A DNA stretch of 64,000 nt from Actinomadura citrea (GTDB lineage Bacteria > Actinomycetota > Actinomycetes > Streptosporangiales > Streptosporangiaceae): assembly GCF_013409045.1 (NCBI RefSeq), contig NZ_JACCBT010000001.1:6386001-6450000 (forward strand), written 5' to 3'. A program made the translations under genes and the position numbers. This document shows, piece by piece, positions 1 through 8,199 of this stretch. The notes under the pieces are model-generated. The model saw nothing but the letters and a program-made list of their open reading frames with translations, was not told the DNA's origin and made no database searches. Each line of letters begins with the position of its first letter. Within the stretch, counting starts at the first letter, position 1.

Positions 1-482
1 GCGATGTTGTTCAGCGCCTCCCAGCACATGCCGCCGGTCAGCGCGCCGTCACCGACGACCGCGACGACGGCGCGGTCGTCCTCGCCGCGCAGCTGGAACG
101 CCTTGGCGAACCCGTCGGCGTAGGACAGGGCGGTCGAGGCGTGCGAGTTCTCGATGATGTCGTGCTCGGACTCGGCGCGGCTCGGGTAGCCCGACAGGCC
201 GCCGCGCTTGCGCAGCAGCTCGAAGTCGTGCCGACCGGTGAGCATCTTGTGCACGTAGGCCTGGTGGCCGGTGTCGAAGAGGATCTTGTCGTGCGGCGAG
301 TCGAAGACGCGGTGCAGCGCGATCGTCAGCTCGACGGCTCCCAGGTTGGGCCCCAGGTGCCCGCCGGTCCTGGAGACCGCCTGGACGAGGAACTCGCGGA
401 TCTCCTCCGCGAGCCGAGACAGCTGAGCGGCGTCCAGTCGCTTGAGGTCGTCGGGACCTGTGATCGACTCCAGCAAGCTCAC
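1..482 (-). CDS. dxs: 1-deoxy-D-xylulose-5-phosphate synthase, N-terminal part (cut by window edge)
   Basis: The first enzyme of the MEP isoprenoid pathway condenses pyruvate and glyceraldehyde 3-phosphate using thiamine diphosphate. About 160 N-terminal residues are visible and the rest lies left of position 1. Family features seen are the start VSLLESITGPDDL, the GGHLGPNLGAVELT segment, the GHQAYVHK histidine region, and GDGALTGG, the diphosphate/Mg-binding motif of thiamine enzymes. I place the start at the GTG at 482, because a GGAGGAG ribosome site lies just upstream. It is divergent from idi, another MEP-linked gene, across about 150 bp, so the two probably share a promoter region. Identity is very sure; only completeness is unknown. 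Confidence 0.95.
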   Translation of the reverse strand, partial: MSLLESITGPDDLKRLDAAQLSRLAEEIREFLVQAVSRTGGHLGPNLGAVELTIALHRVFDSPHDKILFDTGHQAYVHKMLTGRHDFELLRKRGGLSGYPSRAESEHDIIENSHASTALSYADGFAKAFQLRGEDDRAVVAVVGDGALTGGMCWEALNNI

Positions 483-632
483 TCGTTTCAACTCCTCCGT
501 CGGGGATTCGGTCTCCCCTGGCTCGGGCCGTTCCGAGTTTAATCCCGGTTCGCCCGCGACGCGCCGCAGACCACCCGCCCGGGGGGTGTGAAAAGACTGA
601 CCCCGGTGCGAGGGATGAGGTAGGAAAAGAGC

Positions 633-1211
633 ATGGGCGTCGAAGAGATCGTGCTGCTCAACGCGGACGACGAGGCCGTCGGAACCGCTCCCAAGAGCGC
701 CAGCCACCATAGAGACACGCCGTACCACCTGGCCTTCTCCTGCTATGTCACGGACACGGAGGGTCGTGTTCTGATCACTCAGCGCGCCCTCGGCAAGCGA
801 ACCTTCCCCGGCGTCTGGACGGGCAGCTGCTGCGGCCATCCGGGCCCCGGCGAGAAGCTCCGCGACGCCGTGCTCCGGCGATTGCGGGACGAGCTGGACA
901 TCCAGGACGCAACACTCACCACCGTCCTGCCCCGGTTCCACTACCGGGCCGTGGCCGAGGACGGGACGGTCGAGCACGAGCGCTGCCCGGTCGTGCGCGC
1001 CGTCGTCCCCCCGGACAGGGCCGTCCACCCGAATCCCGAGGAGGTCGAGCGGGCCGAGTGGTGGACGTGGGAGCGCTGCCTGGAGCTGACCGGCAAGCCC
1101 GAGTCCTCCCCCTGGTACCGGCTCCAGCTGGCCGAACTGGCACCGCTCGGCTCGCCGCTCGACTGGCCGGACGCGGGGCGTTCCGGCCTGCCGCCCGCCC
1201 TCGGCTGGTAG
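633..1211 (+). CDS. idi: Isopentenyl-diphosphate delta-isomerase, type I
   Basis: Cytosolic Nudix-fold enzyme that interconverts IPP and DMAPP, the C5 units used to build farnesyl diphosphate for hopanoids and other isoprenoids. The 192-residue product is the usual bacterial length. The GVWTGSCCGHP motif places the catalytic Cys at residue 67, as in the E. coli enzyme, and HERCPVV carries the acidic catalytic region. The ATG at 633 follows a TAGGAAAAG purine stretch. It sits back to back with dxs, which fits shared control of precursor supply. The hopanoid genes that would consume the product are about 14 kb downstream, not in the same operon. Confidence 0.95.
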   Translation: MGVEEIVLLNADDEAVGTAPKSASHHRDTPYHLAFSCYVTDTEGRVLITQRALGKRTFPGVWTGSCCGHPGPGEKLRDAVLRRLRDELDIQDATLTTVLPRFHYRAVAEDGTVEHERCPVVRAVVPPDRAVHPNPEEVERAEWWTWERCLELTGKPESSPWYRLQLAELAPLGSPLDWPDAGRSGLPPALGW

Positions 1212-1227
1212 CCGCGGACCGCCGCGT

Positions 1228-1259
1228 CCCGATCCGCGCCCACCGGGGAGCGGATCGGG
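1228..1259 (+). terminator. Hairpin downstream of idi
   Basis: Perfect 10-bp arms CCCGATCCGC and GCGGATCGGG flank a 12-nt loop, 16 bp after the idi stop. There is no clear T tract, as is common in very GC-rich actinobacteria. It separates idi from the sugar-importer promoter. Confidence 0.5.
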
Positions 1260-1322
1260 GGCGTGTGGCGCGCATCACCGAAAGATCACTATTCGGCGTC
1301 CGGTGTTGACCGTCCGTCCGTC

Positions 1323-1354
1323 CAAGCAGACGCTTGTTTTTCGGTGTAACCGAA
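1323..1354. promoter_or_regulatory. Inverted repeats before the sugar importer
   Basis: Two small inverted repeats lie within 45 bp of the lipoprotein gene start: CAAGC-AGAC-GCTTG (1323-1336) and TTCGGT-GTA-ACCGAA (1340-1354). CAAGC/GCTTG resembles half-sites of LacI- or ROK-type sugar repressors. No regulator gene is adjacent, so this is a candidate operator only. Confidence 0.35.
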
Positions 1355-1364
1355 GGGACGGACG

Positions 1365-2669
1365 ATGCGAGTACGTGCTCCCCGGCGCCGCTGGACGGCG
1401 GTCGCGACCGTGACGATGACGGCCGCCCTCGCCGTGTCGGCCTGCGGCGGCAGCGACGACAAGGGCTCCAACGACACATCCCAGGTCGAGGTCTTCTCCT
1501 GGTGGACCGGTCCGGGTGAGGCGGACGGGCTCGCCGCGATGCAGGCCGACTTCGAGAAGAAGAACTCCGGTACCAAGTTCGTCAACGCGGCCATCGCCGG
1601 CGGGTCCGGCACCCAGGCCCAGGCCGTCCTGGCGAGCCGGCTGCAGAACCGCAAGCCGCCGGACTCCTTCCAGGGCCACGCGGGCGCCGAACTGCTCGAC
1701 TACATCAAGGCCGGGCAGATCGAGCCGCTGGACTCCTTCTACGGCGACAACAACCTGAAGTCGGTCTACCCCCAGCAGCTCCTCGACCAGATCAGCTACA
1801 AGGGCAAGATCTACTCGGTGCCGGTGAACATCCACCGGTCGAACGTGCTCTGGTACAACCCGGGCATCCTCAAGGACGCCGGGATCTCCGCGCCGCCCGC
1901 GACGATCGCCGACTTCATCACCGCGCTGAAGGCCGTCAAGGACAAGACGAAGAAGGTCCCGCTGTCGCTCGGCGCGCAGTGGACGGCCGACCACCTGCTG
2001 GAGAACGTCCTGCTGGGCGACCTCGGCACCGACGCCTACAACGCGCTGTGGAAGCCGGGCGCCGACTGGAGCAGCCCGGCCGTCACCAAGGCGCTGACCG
2101 ACTACGCCGAGATCATGAAGTACACGACGCTGGAGGCCGCGTCCACCGACTGGCAGGGCGCCGCGAAGGCCGTGGTGGACGGCAAGGCCGCGTTCAACAT
2201 CATGGGCGACTGGGCGTACGGGTACTTCGTCGGCAGCGCGCCCAACGGCCTCGGCAAGAAGCTCGACACCGACTTCAAGTACGCGCCCTCCCCCGGCACC
2301 GACGGCACCTACATGTGGCTGTCGGACAGCTTCACGCTGCCCAAGGGCGCACCCCACCGCGGCGGGGCCCTCGCATGGCTGAAGGAGGTGTCCAGCAAGG
2401 AGGGGCAGGACCTGTTCAACCCGAAGAAGGGGTCCGTCCCCGCCCGCAAGGACGCCGACAAGAGCCTCTACAAGGGCTACCTCCAGTACGCGTTCGAGCA
2501 GTGGAACAAGCCCGACATCAAGCTGGCGGGCTCGTTCTGGCACGGCGTCAACGCCAGTAAGAAGCAGCACACCGACATCGACACGGCGGTGGGCCTCTTC
2601 CTGCAGAACAAGGACGTCGCGAAGCTGCAGCAGGGGCTGGTGAGCGCGGCCAAGAACAGCGGCCAGTGA
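1365..2669 (+). CDS. Sugar ABC importer, solute-binding lipoprotein (GtsA-like)
   Basis: Extracellular lipoprotein of solute-binding family 1 that captures a sugar and delivers it to the two permeases that follow. A signal peptide with lipobox (LAVSACGG) puts the acylated Cys near residue 27. The mature start VEVFSWWTGPGE, the AGGSGTQAQAVLASRL segment and the FQGHAGAELLDYIKAGQIEPL segment resemble glucose/mannose-binding proteins of the GtsA group. At 434 aa it is normal for the family. Its stop overlaps the next gene's GTG. The glucose-type assignment rests on recalled motif resemblance; the sugar is not proven. No ATPase gene is present, so a shared MsiK-type ATPase is inferred. Confidence 0.88.
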   Translation: MRVRAPRRRWTAVATVTMTAALAVSACGGSDDKGSNDTSQVEVFSWWTGPGEADGLAAMQADFEKKNSGTKFVNAAIAGGSGTQAQAVLASRLQNRKPPDSFQGHAGAELLDYIKAGQIEPLDSFYGDNNLKSVYPQQLLDQISYKGKIYSVPVNIHRSNVLWYNPGILKDAGISAPPATIADFITALKAVKDKTKKVPLSLGAQWTADHLLENVLLGDLGTDAYNALWKPGADWSSPAVTKALTDYAEIMKYTTLEAASTDWQGAAKAVVDGKAAFNIMGDWAYGYFVGSAPNGLGKKLDTDFKYAPSPGTDGTYMWLSDSFTLPKGAPHRGGALAWLKEVSSKEGQDLFNPKKGSVPARKDADKSLYKGYLQYAFEQWNKPDIKLAGSFWHGVNASKKQHTDIDTAVGLFLQNKDVAKLQQGLVSAAKNSGQ

Positions 2670-3574
2670 GGTCCTCCGGTTCCAGGTGGGCCCGTAGCCG
2701 CAGGTGGCTGCCCGGGCTGCTGCTGGTCTCGCCGTCCATCGTCGCGATCGGCCTGTTCGTCTACGGGCTCATCTTCTGGAACACGCGGGTCGCGGTGAGC
2801 GGCAAGCACGACGAGGTCACCGAGTACGGGTTCGACAAGGGCAGGAACTTCGTCGACCTGTGGGACCAGCCCAGCTGGCCCGGCGCGGTGAAGCACGCGC
2901 TGCTGTTCACGGCGGTGTTCGTCGTCGGCGCCCTGGTCCTCGGCGCGTTCCTGGCCTTCCTGATGGACAAGGGCATCAGGGGCGAGGCGTCCTTCCGCGT
3001 CATCTACCTGTTCCCGATGGCGGTGTCGTTCATCGCCAGCGGCGTCGTGTGGCGCTGGCTGATGAACCCGGCGCCGCCGGAGCGCGCGGTCGGCCTCAAC
3101 CAGCTGTTCGACAAGCTGCATCTCGGTGCGCTGGCGAACAGCTGGTGGCAGGACCCGGACTGGGGCATGGCGGCCATGGCGCTGCCCGCGATCTGGCAGA
3201 TGTCCGGGTACGTCATGGCGCTGTACCTCGCCGGGTTCCGCGGCGTCCCCGAAGAGCTGCGGGAGGCGGCGCGGGTGGACGGCGCGTCCGAGTGGAAGGT
3301 GTACCGGTACGTGGTGTTCCCCCAGCTCCGCCCGGTGACGCTGTCCGCGCTGATCATTCTCGGGCACATCTCGCTGAAGGTGTTCGACCTGATCATGGCG
3401 ATCGCGGGCAAGCAGATCATCACCTATGTGCCGGCCGTGGCCGCCTACGTCGAGATCTTCGACCGGCACGACCCGGCGAACGGCGCCACGATCGCCACCT
3501 ACCTGCTGGTCGCGGTGGCCGTGCTGGTGATCCCCTATCTGGTCTGGTCGGTACGTTCGGAGCGGACGCGATGA
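2666..3574 (+). CDS. Sugar ABC importer permease (MalF/GtsB-like)
   Basis: Inner-membrane permease, first of the pair forming the channel for the GtsA-like lipoprotein. The 302-aa product has about six membrane segments and the ATPase-coupling EAA loop, seen as EELREAARVDGASEWKVYRYVVFPQLRP. It starts at GTG 2666 inside the stop of the upstream gene (GTGA overlap), implying translational coupling. It ends in an ATGA overlap with the second permease. The longer periplasmic loop after the first segment is typical of MalF-type partners. Confidence 0.88.
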   Translation: MRSSGSRWARSRRWLPGLLLVSPSIVAIGLFVYGLIFWNTRVAVSGKHDEVTEYGFDKGRNFVDLWDQPSWPGAVKHALLFTAVFVVGALVLGAFLAFLMDKGIRGEASFRVIYLFPMAVSFIASGVVWRWLMNPAPPERAVGLNQLFDKLHLGALANSWWQDPDWGMAAMALPAIWQMSGYVMALYLAGFRGVPEELREAARVDGASEWKVYRYVVFPQLRPVTLSALIILGHISLKVFDLIMAIAGKQIITYVPAVAAYVEIFDRHDPANGATIATYLLVAVAVLVIPYLVWSVRSERTR

Positions 3575-4488
3575 CGCGCGTGGAGGCATCCCCGGCGCCG
3601 ATGTGGCGCCGGCTGGCGGGCGGGCTGCGCGGTGGCGGAGGCGGCGCGGCGGCGGAGCCGGGGAGGTCGTCCGGCGTCTGGCGCGCCGTGCGGCTCGCCG
3701 TCCTGCTGGCGTTCGTCCTGCTCTTCCTGATCCCCGTGTACGTGCTGGTGGTCACGAGCTTCAAGCCGCTGGACGAGGCGGACCCGAGCACCGCGTGGAA
3801 CCTGCCGGGCCAGTGGAGCATGTCCGGCTGGAGCTCCGCGTGGGACGCGCTGCGGCCCGGCCTGGAGAACAGCGTCAAGATCGCCGTCTCGGGGTCGCTG
3901 ATCTCGGCGGTGCTCGGCTCGCTGAACGGCTACGTGCTGTCCAAGTGGCGGTTCCCGGGTGCGGACGTGGTCTTCACGCTGTTCCTGTTCGGCATGTTCA
4001 TCCCGTACCAGGCGGTGATGATCCCGCTGGCCGGCCTGCTCACCGACATGGAGCTGGTGGGCACGATCCGCGGCCTCGTCCTCGCGCACGTCGTGTACGG
4101 CATCCCGATCTGCACGCTGATCTTCCGGAACTACTACGTGACGATCCCGGGCGAGCTGATCGAGGCGGCCCGCGTCGACGGCGCCGGGATGCTCCGCACC
4201 TACTGGTCGGTCGTCCTCCCCGTGTCGGCGCCGGCGTTCGCGGTGACGCTGATCTGGCAGTTCACCTCGATGTGGAACGACTTCCTCTTCGCGGTGTTCC
4301 TCGGCGCCCCCGACAGCTGGCCGGTCACGGTGATGCTGAACAACACGGCCGGTTCGGGGGCCGTGGCCGTCCAGTACAACCAGCAGATGGCCGAGGCGCT
4401 CCTCGCGTCCCTGCCGACCCTCCTGGTCTACCTGCTCCTCGGACGGTTCTTCATGCGCGGCCTCATGGCGGGCGCGCTGAAGGGCTGA
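3571..4488 (+). CDS. Sugar ABC importer permease (MalG/GtsC-like)
   Basis: Second membrane subunit, 305 aa. I place the start at ATG 3571, which overlaps the stop of the first permease (ATGA), although an open frame extends further upstream as shadow sequence. A glycine-rich N-terminal cytoplasmic stretch precedes the first hydrophobic segment (RLAVLLAFVLLFLIPVYVLV). The coupling loop reads ELIEAARVDGAGMLRTYWSVVLP, the MalG-type EAA motif. It is the last gene of the three-gene operon; no ATPase or glycoside hydrolase follows. Confidence 0.88.
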   Translation: MTRVEASPAPMWRRLAGGLRGGGGGAAAEPGRSSGVWRAVRLAVLLAFVLLFLIPVYVLVVTSFKPLDEADPSTAWNLPGQWSMSGWSSAWDALRPGLENSVKIAVSGSLISAVLGSLNGYVLSKWRFPGADVVFTLFLFGMFIPYQAVMIPLAGLLTDMELVGTIRGLVLAHVVYGIPICTLIFRNYYVTIPGELIEAARVDGAGMLRTYWSVVLPVSAPAFAVTLIWQFTSMWNDFLFAVFLGAPDSWPVTVMLNNTAGSGAVAVQYNQQMAEALLASLPTLLVYLLLGRFFMRGLMAGALKG

Positions 4489-4599
4489 GATTTCCACGGG
4501 TACGTCAACCGCATATCGGCCTCACGCGTCACATGGGTGATCAAGCACCTCATCGGTGCTAACAACCCATGACGGACAACGACCCTTTCGCCTCGTACG

Positions 4600-4629
4600 T
4601 TGGCAATTCCTGCGGGATGCGCCTAGCCT
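4600..4629 (+). promoter_or_regulatory. SigA-type promoter for the ASCH gene
   Basis: TTGGCA (4600-4605), an 18-bp spacer and TAGCCT (4624-4629) match the actinobacterial housekeeping consensus. Transcription would begin near 4636, so the upstream ATG at 4569 would not be on the message. This supports the GTG at 4722 as the true start. Confidence 0.55.
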
Positions 4630-4721
4630 CTCGGGCATCGTCGCGCGACACCCGGCGTCCACCGCCGGCGTCCCGGCGATCCCGGGGGCGGACGGACCGG
4701 GCGGACAACGGAGGTGACCGC

Positions 4722-5159
4722 GTGCAGGCGATGAGTGTTCAGCAGCCTTGGGCGTTCGCGATCGCGCGTGGTGGCAAGAGCGTGGCGAACCAGAGCTTTC
4801 CGACCGCCTACCGCGGTCCGCTCCTCATCCACGCCTCGATGCGCGTCGACCTGAAGGCGTGCGACTCCCCGCTGGTCCAGGCGGCCGGCTGGGACCCCCG
4901 CGACCCGCTCGCCACGATCGGCGCCGTCATCGCGGTCGCCGAACTCGACGACGTCTGCTCCGCCGCCGTCCGCGGCGCCGCCTGCGACTGCGGCCCCTGG
5001 GCCGACTCCGCCTCCCACCACTGGCGCCTGTCCGGCATCCGGGCCCTCCCCCGCCCCATCGTCGCCCTGGGCCGCACCGACCTGTGGCAGCCCACCCCCA
5101 CCCTCCTCAAAGAGGTGGACACGATGTTCGCCGTCGCCGCCCTCAACAACGCCAACTGA
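4722..5159 (+). CDS. ASCH-domain (PUA-like) protein
   Basis: Small cytosolic protein of the ASC-1 homology (ASCH) fold, which is related to PUA RNA-binding domains. The start VQAMSVQQPWAFAIARGGKSVANQS is the characteristic ASCH opening (SxxQPWA...GxKxxxNRxF). Length from the GTG at 4722 is 145 aa, and GGAGGT lies about 7 nt upstream. A Cys pair in the middle (CSAAVRGAACDCG) could bind metal. Members are proposed to bind RNA or modified nucleotides, but a cellular role is not established. It is monocistronic from its own promoter and convergent with mug. Confidence 0.75.
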   Translation: MQAMSVQQPWAFAIARGGKSVANQSFPTAYRGPLLIHASMRVDLKACDSPLVQAAGWDPRDPLATIGAVIAVAELDDVCSAAVRGAACDCGPWADSASHHWRLSGIRALPRPIVALGRTDLWQPTPTLLKEVDTMFAVAALNNAN

Positions 5160-5178
5160 GCGTAGGACGACCGCTTGC

Positions 5179-5742
5179 TCACTGAGTTCTGAGGGCTTCG
5201 GCGGCTTCGCGGAGGCGGGTGAACTCGGCGGCGATGCGGTCGAGGGGCCAGCTCGCGTTGAGGCCGCTCGGGTTGGGGAGGACCCACAGGCGGGCGGGGC
5301 CGAAGTGCTCGTCCTGCGGGCCGATCTGCGTCTTGGGGCGGCCGAAGGCCGTGCGGTAGGCGGTGACGCCGGCGACGGCCAGGTAGGCCGGGCGGTGGCG
5401 TTCGACGAGGGCGGCCAGGCGGCGCCCGCCCTCGCGGAGCTCGGCGTCGGTCAGCTCGTCGGCGCGGGCGGTGGTGCGCGGCGCCAGGTTGGTGATGCCG
5501 AGGCCGTACCCGGGCAGGAGGTCCTGCTCGGACGGGTGCAGCCGGCGGTCTGTGAAGCCGGACAGGTGCAGCGCGGGCCAGAAGCGGTTGCCGGGGCGGG
5601 CGAAGTGGCGGCCGGTCGCCCCCGAGTACAGGCCCGGGTTGATGCCGCAGAACAGGACGCGGAGCGTCCCGGGGACCTCGGGCAGGATGTCGGGGATGAC
5701 GCGGTCGCGGGCGGCCTCCAGGTCGGCCTTGGTGGGGCGCAT
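5179..5742 (-). CDS. mug: Mismatch-specific (G:U/G:T) DNA glycosylase, Mug family
   Basis: DNA repair enzyme that removes uracil or thymine mispaired with guanine, relevant to deamination damage in a high-GC genome. The 187-aa product belongs to uracil-DNA glycosylase family 2. Motif GINPG (residues 33-37) provides the catalytic Asn, and NPSGLN near the C-terminus is the intercalation motif. The GRHFARPGNRFWPAL segment is also characteristic. The start is ATG 5742 with only a weak ribosome site. It is a single gene, convergent with the ASCH gene. Confidence 0.92.
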   Translation of the reverse strand: MRPTKADLEAARDRVIPDILPEVPGTLRVLFCGINPGLYSGATGRHFARPGNRFWPALHLSGFTDRRLHPSEQDLLPGYGLGITNLAPRTTARADELTDAELREGGRRLAALVERHRPAYLAVAGVTAYRTAFGRPKTQIGPQDEHFGPARLWVLPNPSGLNASWPLDRIAAEFTRLREAAEALRTQ

Positions 5743-5906
5743 CAGATCAGGTTACGGAAGCAATACCGGACGTACCGGAGACACCGCGTCACCTCTTCCA
5801 ACAATGCCAACCGAACGCTAGGGCGGCGCTACGCTTAGTCACGGCAGTCGGGCGGGGTATCGGTGTCCCTGCATGGATTCGGCACGCCACCATCGGGAGC
5901 GAAAAC

Positions 5907-6516
5907 GTGAGCGTCGCGCACGACCATGGCGGGTTCGGCCCGTACACGGCGGAGGACCTGCATGCCCGAGAGGACGAAGGCCGCGGCCTGGAACTCGAAG
6001 ACGGGTGGCTGATCGAGTTGTCGCCGAGCGCACCTCACAATTGGGCTGCCAGGCAAATCCAGGAGATCCTTCAAGAGGCGGCGGCGGACGCGAATGCCTC
6101 GGTCCTCATCGCCGGTGGAGGCGAATGGGAAATCAGCACACCGGGGGGGCATACGCAAGCCCGACATCTTCGCAGTACCGAAGAGCGTGGCCCGCGCCTC
6201 GATCATTGACCGCAACCCGATCGTGATTCCAGGCATCGAGGTCCTGCTCGCCGTCGAGGTCGTCTTCCCGGGCAGCGGCAGTGAACGCACCGATCGCGTG
6301 CGCAAGCTCAAGGAGTACGCGGCCCTCGGCATCCCTCAGTACTGGCTTGCCGAGTTCGTGCCCAGTCCCAGCGTCCAGATCTTCGCTCTTGACATGGCAG
6401 CCGCCGCCTACCGGCGGGTCCAAACGGTGGGCGCGGGGAGCGTCGTCGAGGCGAAGGTGGAGGCGGACACCACCATCACCGTCCGGTTCGACCCACAGGT
6501 CCTCACGGAGTTCTGA
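5907..6516 (+). pseudogene. Uma2-family (DUF820) restriction-like endonuclease, frameshifted
   Basis: Two overlapping frames together make one Uma2-type protein of about 200 aa. The first frame starts at GTG 5907 and covers the N-terminal YTAEDLHAR...LELEDGWLIELSPS region. The second covers KPDIFAVP, VLLAVEVVFPGS, KLKEYAALGIPQYWL and the C-terminus. They join at a run of seven G at 6143-6149: with six G the reading would continue as TPGGIRKPDIF, the expected family sequence. Uma2 proteins have a PD-(D/E)XK nuclease fold; the D of KPD and the E of AVEV would be active-site residues. The single extra G is a true mutation, a phase-variable tract or a sequencing error. Confidence 0.75.
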
Positions 6517-6531
6517 GGCCGCCGGAGGCGG

Positions 6532-7461
6532 TCAGGCGGAGGCTTCGGTCAGGCGGGTGAGCTGGTCGGGGGTCAGGGTCGTGCGGGCGGCCTCCACGAG
6601 CGGCGGGAGCTGCTCCAGGGTCCGGGCGCTGGCGATGGGCGCGGCGACGGTCGGCTGGGCGGCGAGCCAGGCGAGCGCGACGGTCGCGACCGGGACGTCC
6701 TGCTCCTCGGCGACGATGTCGAGCGCCGCCAGGACGGCGCGTCCGCGTTCGGTCTCCAGGTGCCGCGCCGCGCCCCCGGCGCGCGCGCTGTCCACCGTGG
6801 ACCCGGGACGGTACTTCCCGGTGAGGAAGCCGGACGCGAGGCCGTAGTACGGGACGGCGGCCAGCCCGTACTTCTCGGCCAAGTCGCGTCGCGGGCCCTC
6901 GTAGGAGCCGCGGGAGACGAGGTTGTACTCCGGCTGGATCGCCACGTAGCGGGCCCTCCCCTCCCGCTCGCCGAACTCCAGGGACGCCTGGAGCCGGTCC
7001 AGCTCGATGTTCGACACCCCGATCTGCCGGACCTTGCCGGCGGCGACCAGCCCGTCCAGCGTCGTCATGATCTCCTCGACGGGCACCGACGGGTCGTCGA
7101 AGTGGGTGAAGTACAGGTCGATGCGGTCGGTGCGCAGCCGGCGCAGCGAGTCGTCCACGGCCGCCCTCATCGTCGCCGCGGCGAGCCCCGGGTGCTCGGG
7201 GTGGCGGCCGCCCTTGGTCGCGATCACGAGGTCGTCGCGGTTGCCGCGCGCCTCCGCCCACTCCCCGATGATCGACTCGGACTCGCCGCCGCGGTTGCCC
7301 TCCACCCACGCCGAGTAGGAGTCGGCGGTGTCGAGGAAGTTGCCGCCAGCCCCGGCGTAGGCGTCCAGGATCTGGAACGAGCGCTCCCTGTCCGCGGTCC
7401 AGCCGAAGACGTTGCCGCCCAGGCAGAGCGGGAAGACGTCCAGGTCACCGATCTTGTGCAT
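6532..7461 (-). CDS. Aldo/keto reductase
   Basis: NADPH-dependent oxidoreductase of the AKR superfamily (TIM barrel), reducing aldehydes or ketones; the substrate is unknown. The catalytic tetrad is visible: Asp and Tyr in LDTADSYS, Lys in IATKGGRHP and His in YFTHFDDPS. The coenzyme-binding C-terminal strand (APIASARTLEQL) is present. I prefer ATG 7461 (MHKIGDLDVFPLCLGGN), 309 aa, because GAAGGA lies just upstream; a GTG at 7482 would add seven residues. The following minus-strand TetR gene begins 5' of it with about 60 bp between, so the two could be cotranscribed. Confidence 0.9.
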   Translation of the reverse strand: MHKIGDLDVFPLCLGGNVFGWTADRERSFQILDAYAGAGGNFLDTADSYSAWVEGNRGGESESIIGEWAEARGNRDDLVIATKGGRHPEHPGLAAATMRAAVDDSLRRLRTDRIDLYFTHFDDPSVPVEEIMTTLDGLVAAGKVRQIGVSNIELDRLQASLEFGEREGRARYVAIQPEYNLVSRGSYEGPRRDLAEKYGLAAVPYYGLASGFLTGKYRPGSTVDSARAGGAARHLETERGRAVLAALDIVAEEQDVPVATVALAWLAAQPTVAAPIASARTLEQLPPLVEAARTTLTPDQLTRLTEASA

Positions 7462-7522
7462 GGCATCCTTCTCGTCGATCACGGCACGAGGTTCCAGGGA
7501 CCACTACCCCGTGCCGGCCGTG

Positions 7523-8113
7523 CTAGCCGCGGACCTGGGCGGTGAGGGCGCGGGCGAGCGCATCCGCCTCGGTCGCGGAGAGCGGCGCATGCCCCACGAG
7601 GATGCGGTACCAGAGCACCCCGTAGGCCTGGTCGACGACGAGGTCGAGATCGGTCCCCGGAGAGACCTCGCCGCGGTCGCGCGCACGCTCCAGCAGCCCG
7701 CGCAGCACCGCGCGCCGTCCGGCGATGAAGGCGCGCATGTGCTCGCCGGCGTGCGGGTCGCGCTGCGCCTCGGCCATCGCGTGCCGCAGGACCGACACGG
7801 TGCGCTCGTGCCCGACGGCCCGGAACGTGGCGCGGAGGAACCCCCCGAGATCGCCGAGCAGCGAGCCGGTGTCCGGGACGGGGATGTCCGCGCCGGCGCG
7901 CTCGGCCACCGCCTCCAGCAGCACGGCGCCCTTGGACGGCCACCAGCGGTAGATCGTCTGCTTCCCGACGCCGGCCGCCGCCGCGATCGTGTCGATCGTC
8001 ACGGGCGTGTCGCCGGTGCCGCCGAGCAGCTCGACGGCGACGTCCAGGATGGCCCGGCGCGCGGCCTCGTTGCGGCGCCGCCCCGTGTGCGGTCGGCGGG
8101 TCTCACCGGTCAT
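7523..8113 (-). CDS. TetR-family repressor
   Basis: Ligand-responsive DNA-binding repressor, 196 aa from ATG 8113. The N-terminal helix-turn-helix is clear (TIDTIAAAAGVGKQTIYRWWPSK), followed by an all-helical ligand domain with the TetR_C-type ending (DQAYGVLWYRILVGHAPLS). It is divergent from an SDR gene, and the perfect palindrome at 8157-8185 between them is its likely operator, so it should repress both itself and the SDR gene, and possibly the aldo/keto reductase downstream. Longer starts up to 8155 are open but would run into the operator region. Confidence 0.9.
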   Translation of the reverse strand: MTGETRRPHTGRRRNEAARRAILDVAVELLGGTGDTPVTIDTIAAAAGVGKQTIYRWWPSKGAVLLEAVAERAGADIPVPDTGSLLGDLGGFLRATFRAVGHERTVSVLRHAMAEAQRDPHAGEHMRAFIAGRRAVLRGLLERARDRGEVSPGTDLDLVVDQAYGVLWYRILVGHAPLSATEADALARALTAQVRG

Positions 8114-8156
8114 GGGCCCGAGCATACCGTTTGACGGAACCGCCGGTCTCGGCAAT

Positions 8157-8185
8157 CATTGTCGAGACAGAAAGTCTCGACAATG
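8157..8185. promoter_or_regulatory. TetR operator (perfect 12-bp-arm palindrome)
   Basis: Arms CATTGTCGAGAC (8157-8168) and GTCTCGACAATG (8174-8185) are perfect inverted copies around AGAAA. It lies 14 bp before the SDR start codon and about 44 bp before the TetR start, as expected for an autoregulated divergent operator. Confidence 0.85.
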
Positions 8186-8199
8186 AAGGACGGCACATC

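Noticed and set aside
1..1211. dxs and idi as part of the hopanoid operon
   Set aside because: They are about 14 kb away with many unrelated genes between and are separately transcribed; only a pathway link is justified.
2704..3570. Upstream extension of the second GtsC-like permease frame
   Set aside because: The open sequence before ATG 3571 is the out-of-frame shadow of the first permease; ATGA coupling fixes the start.
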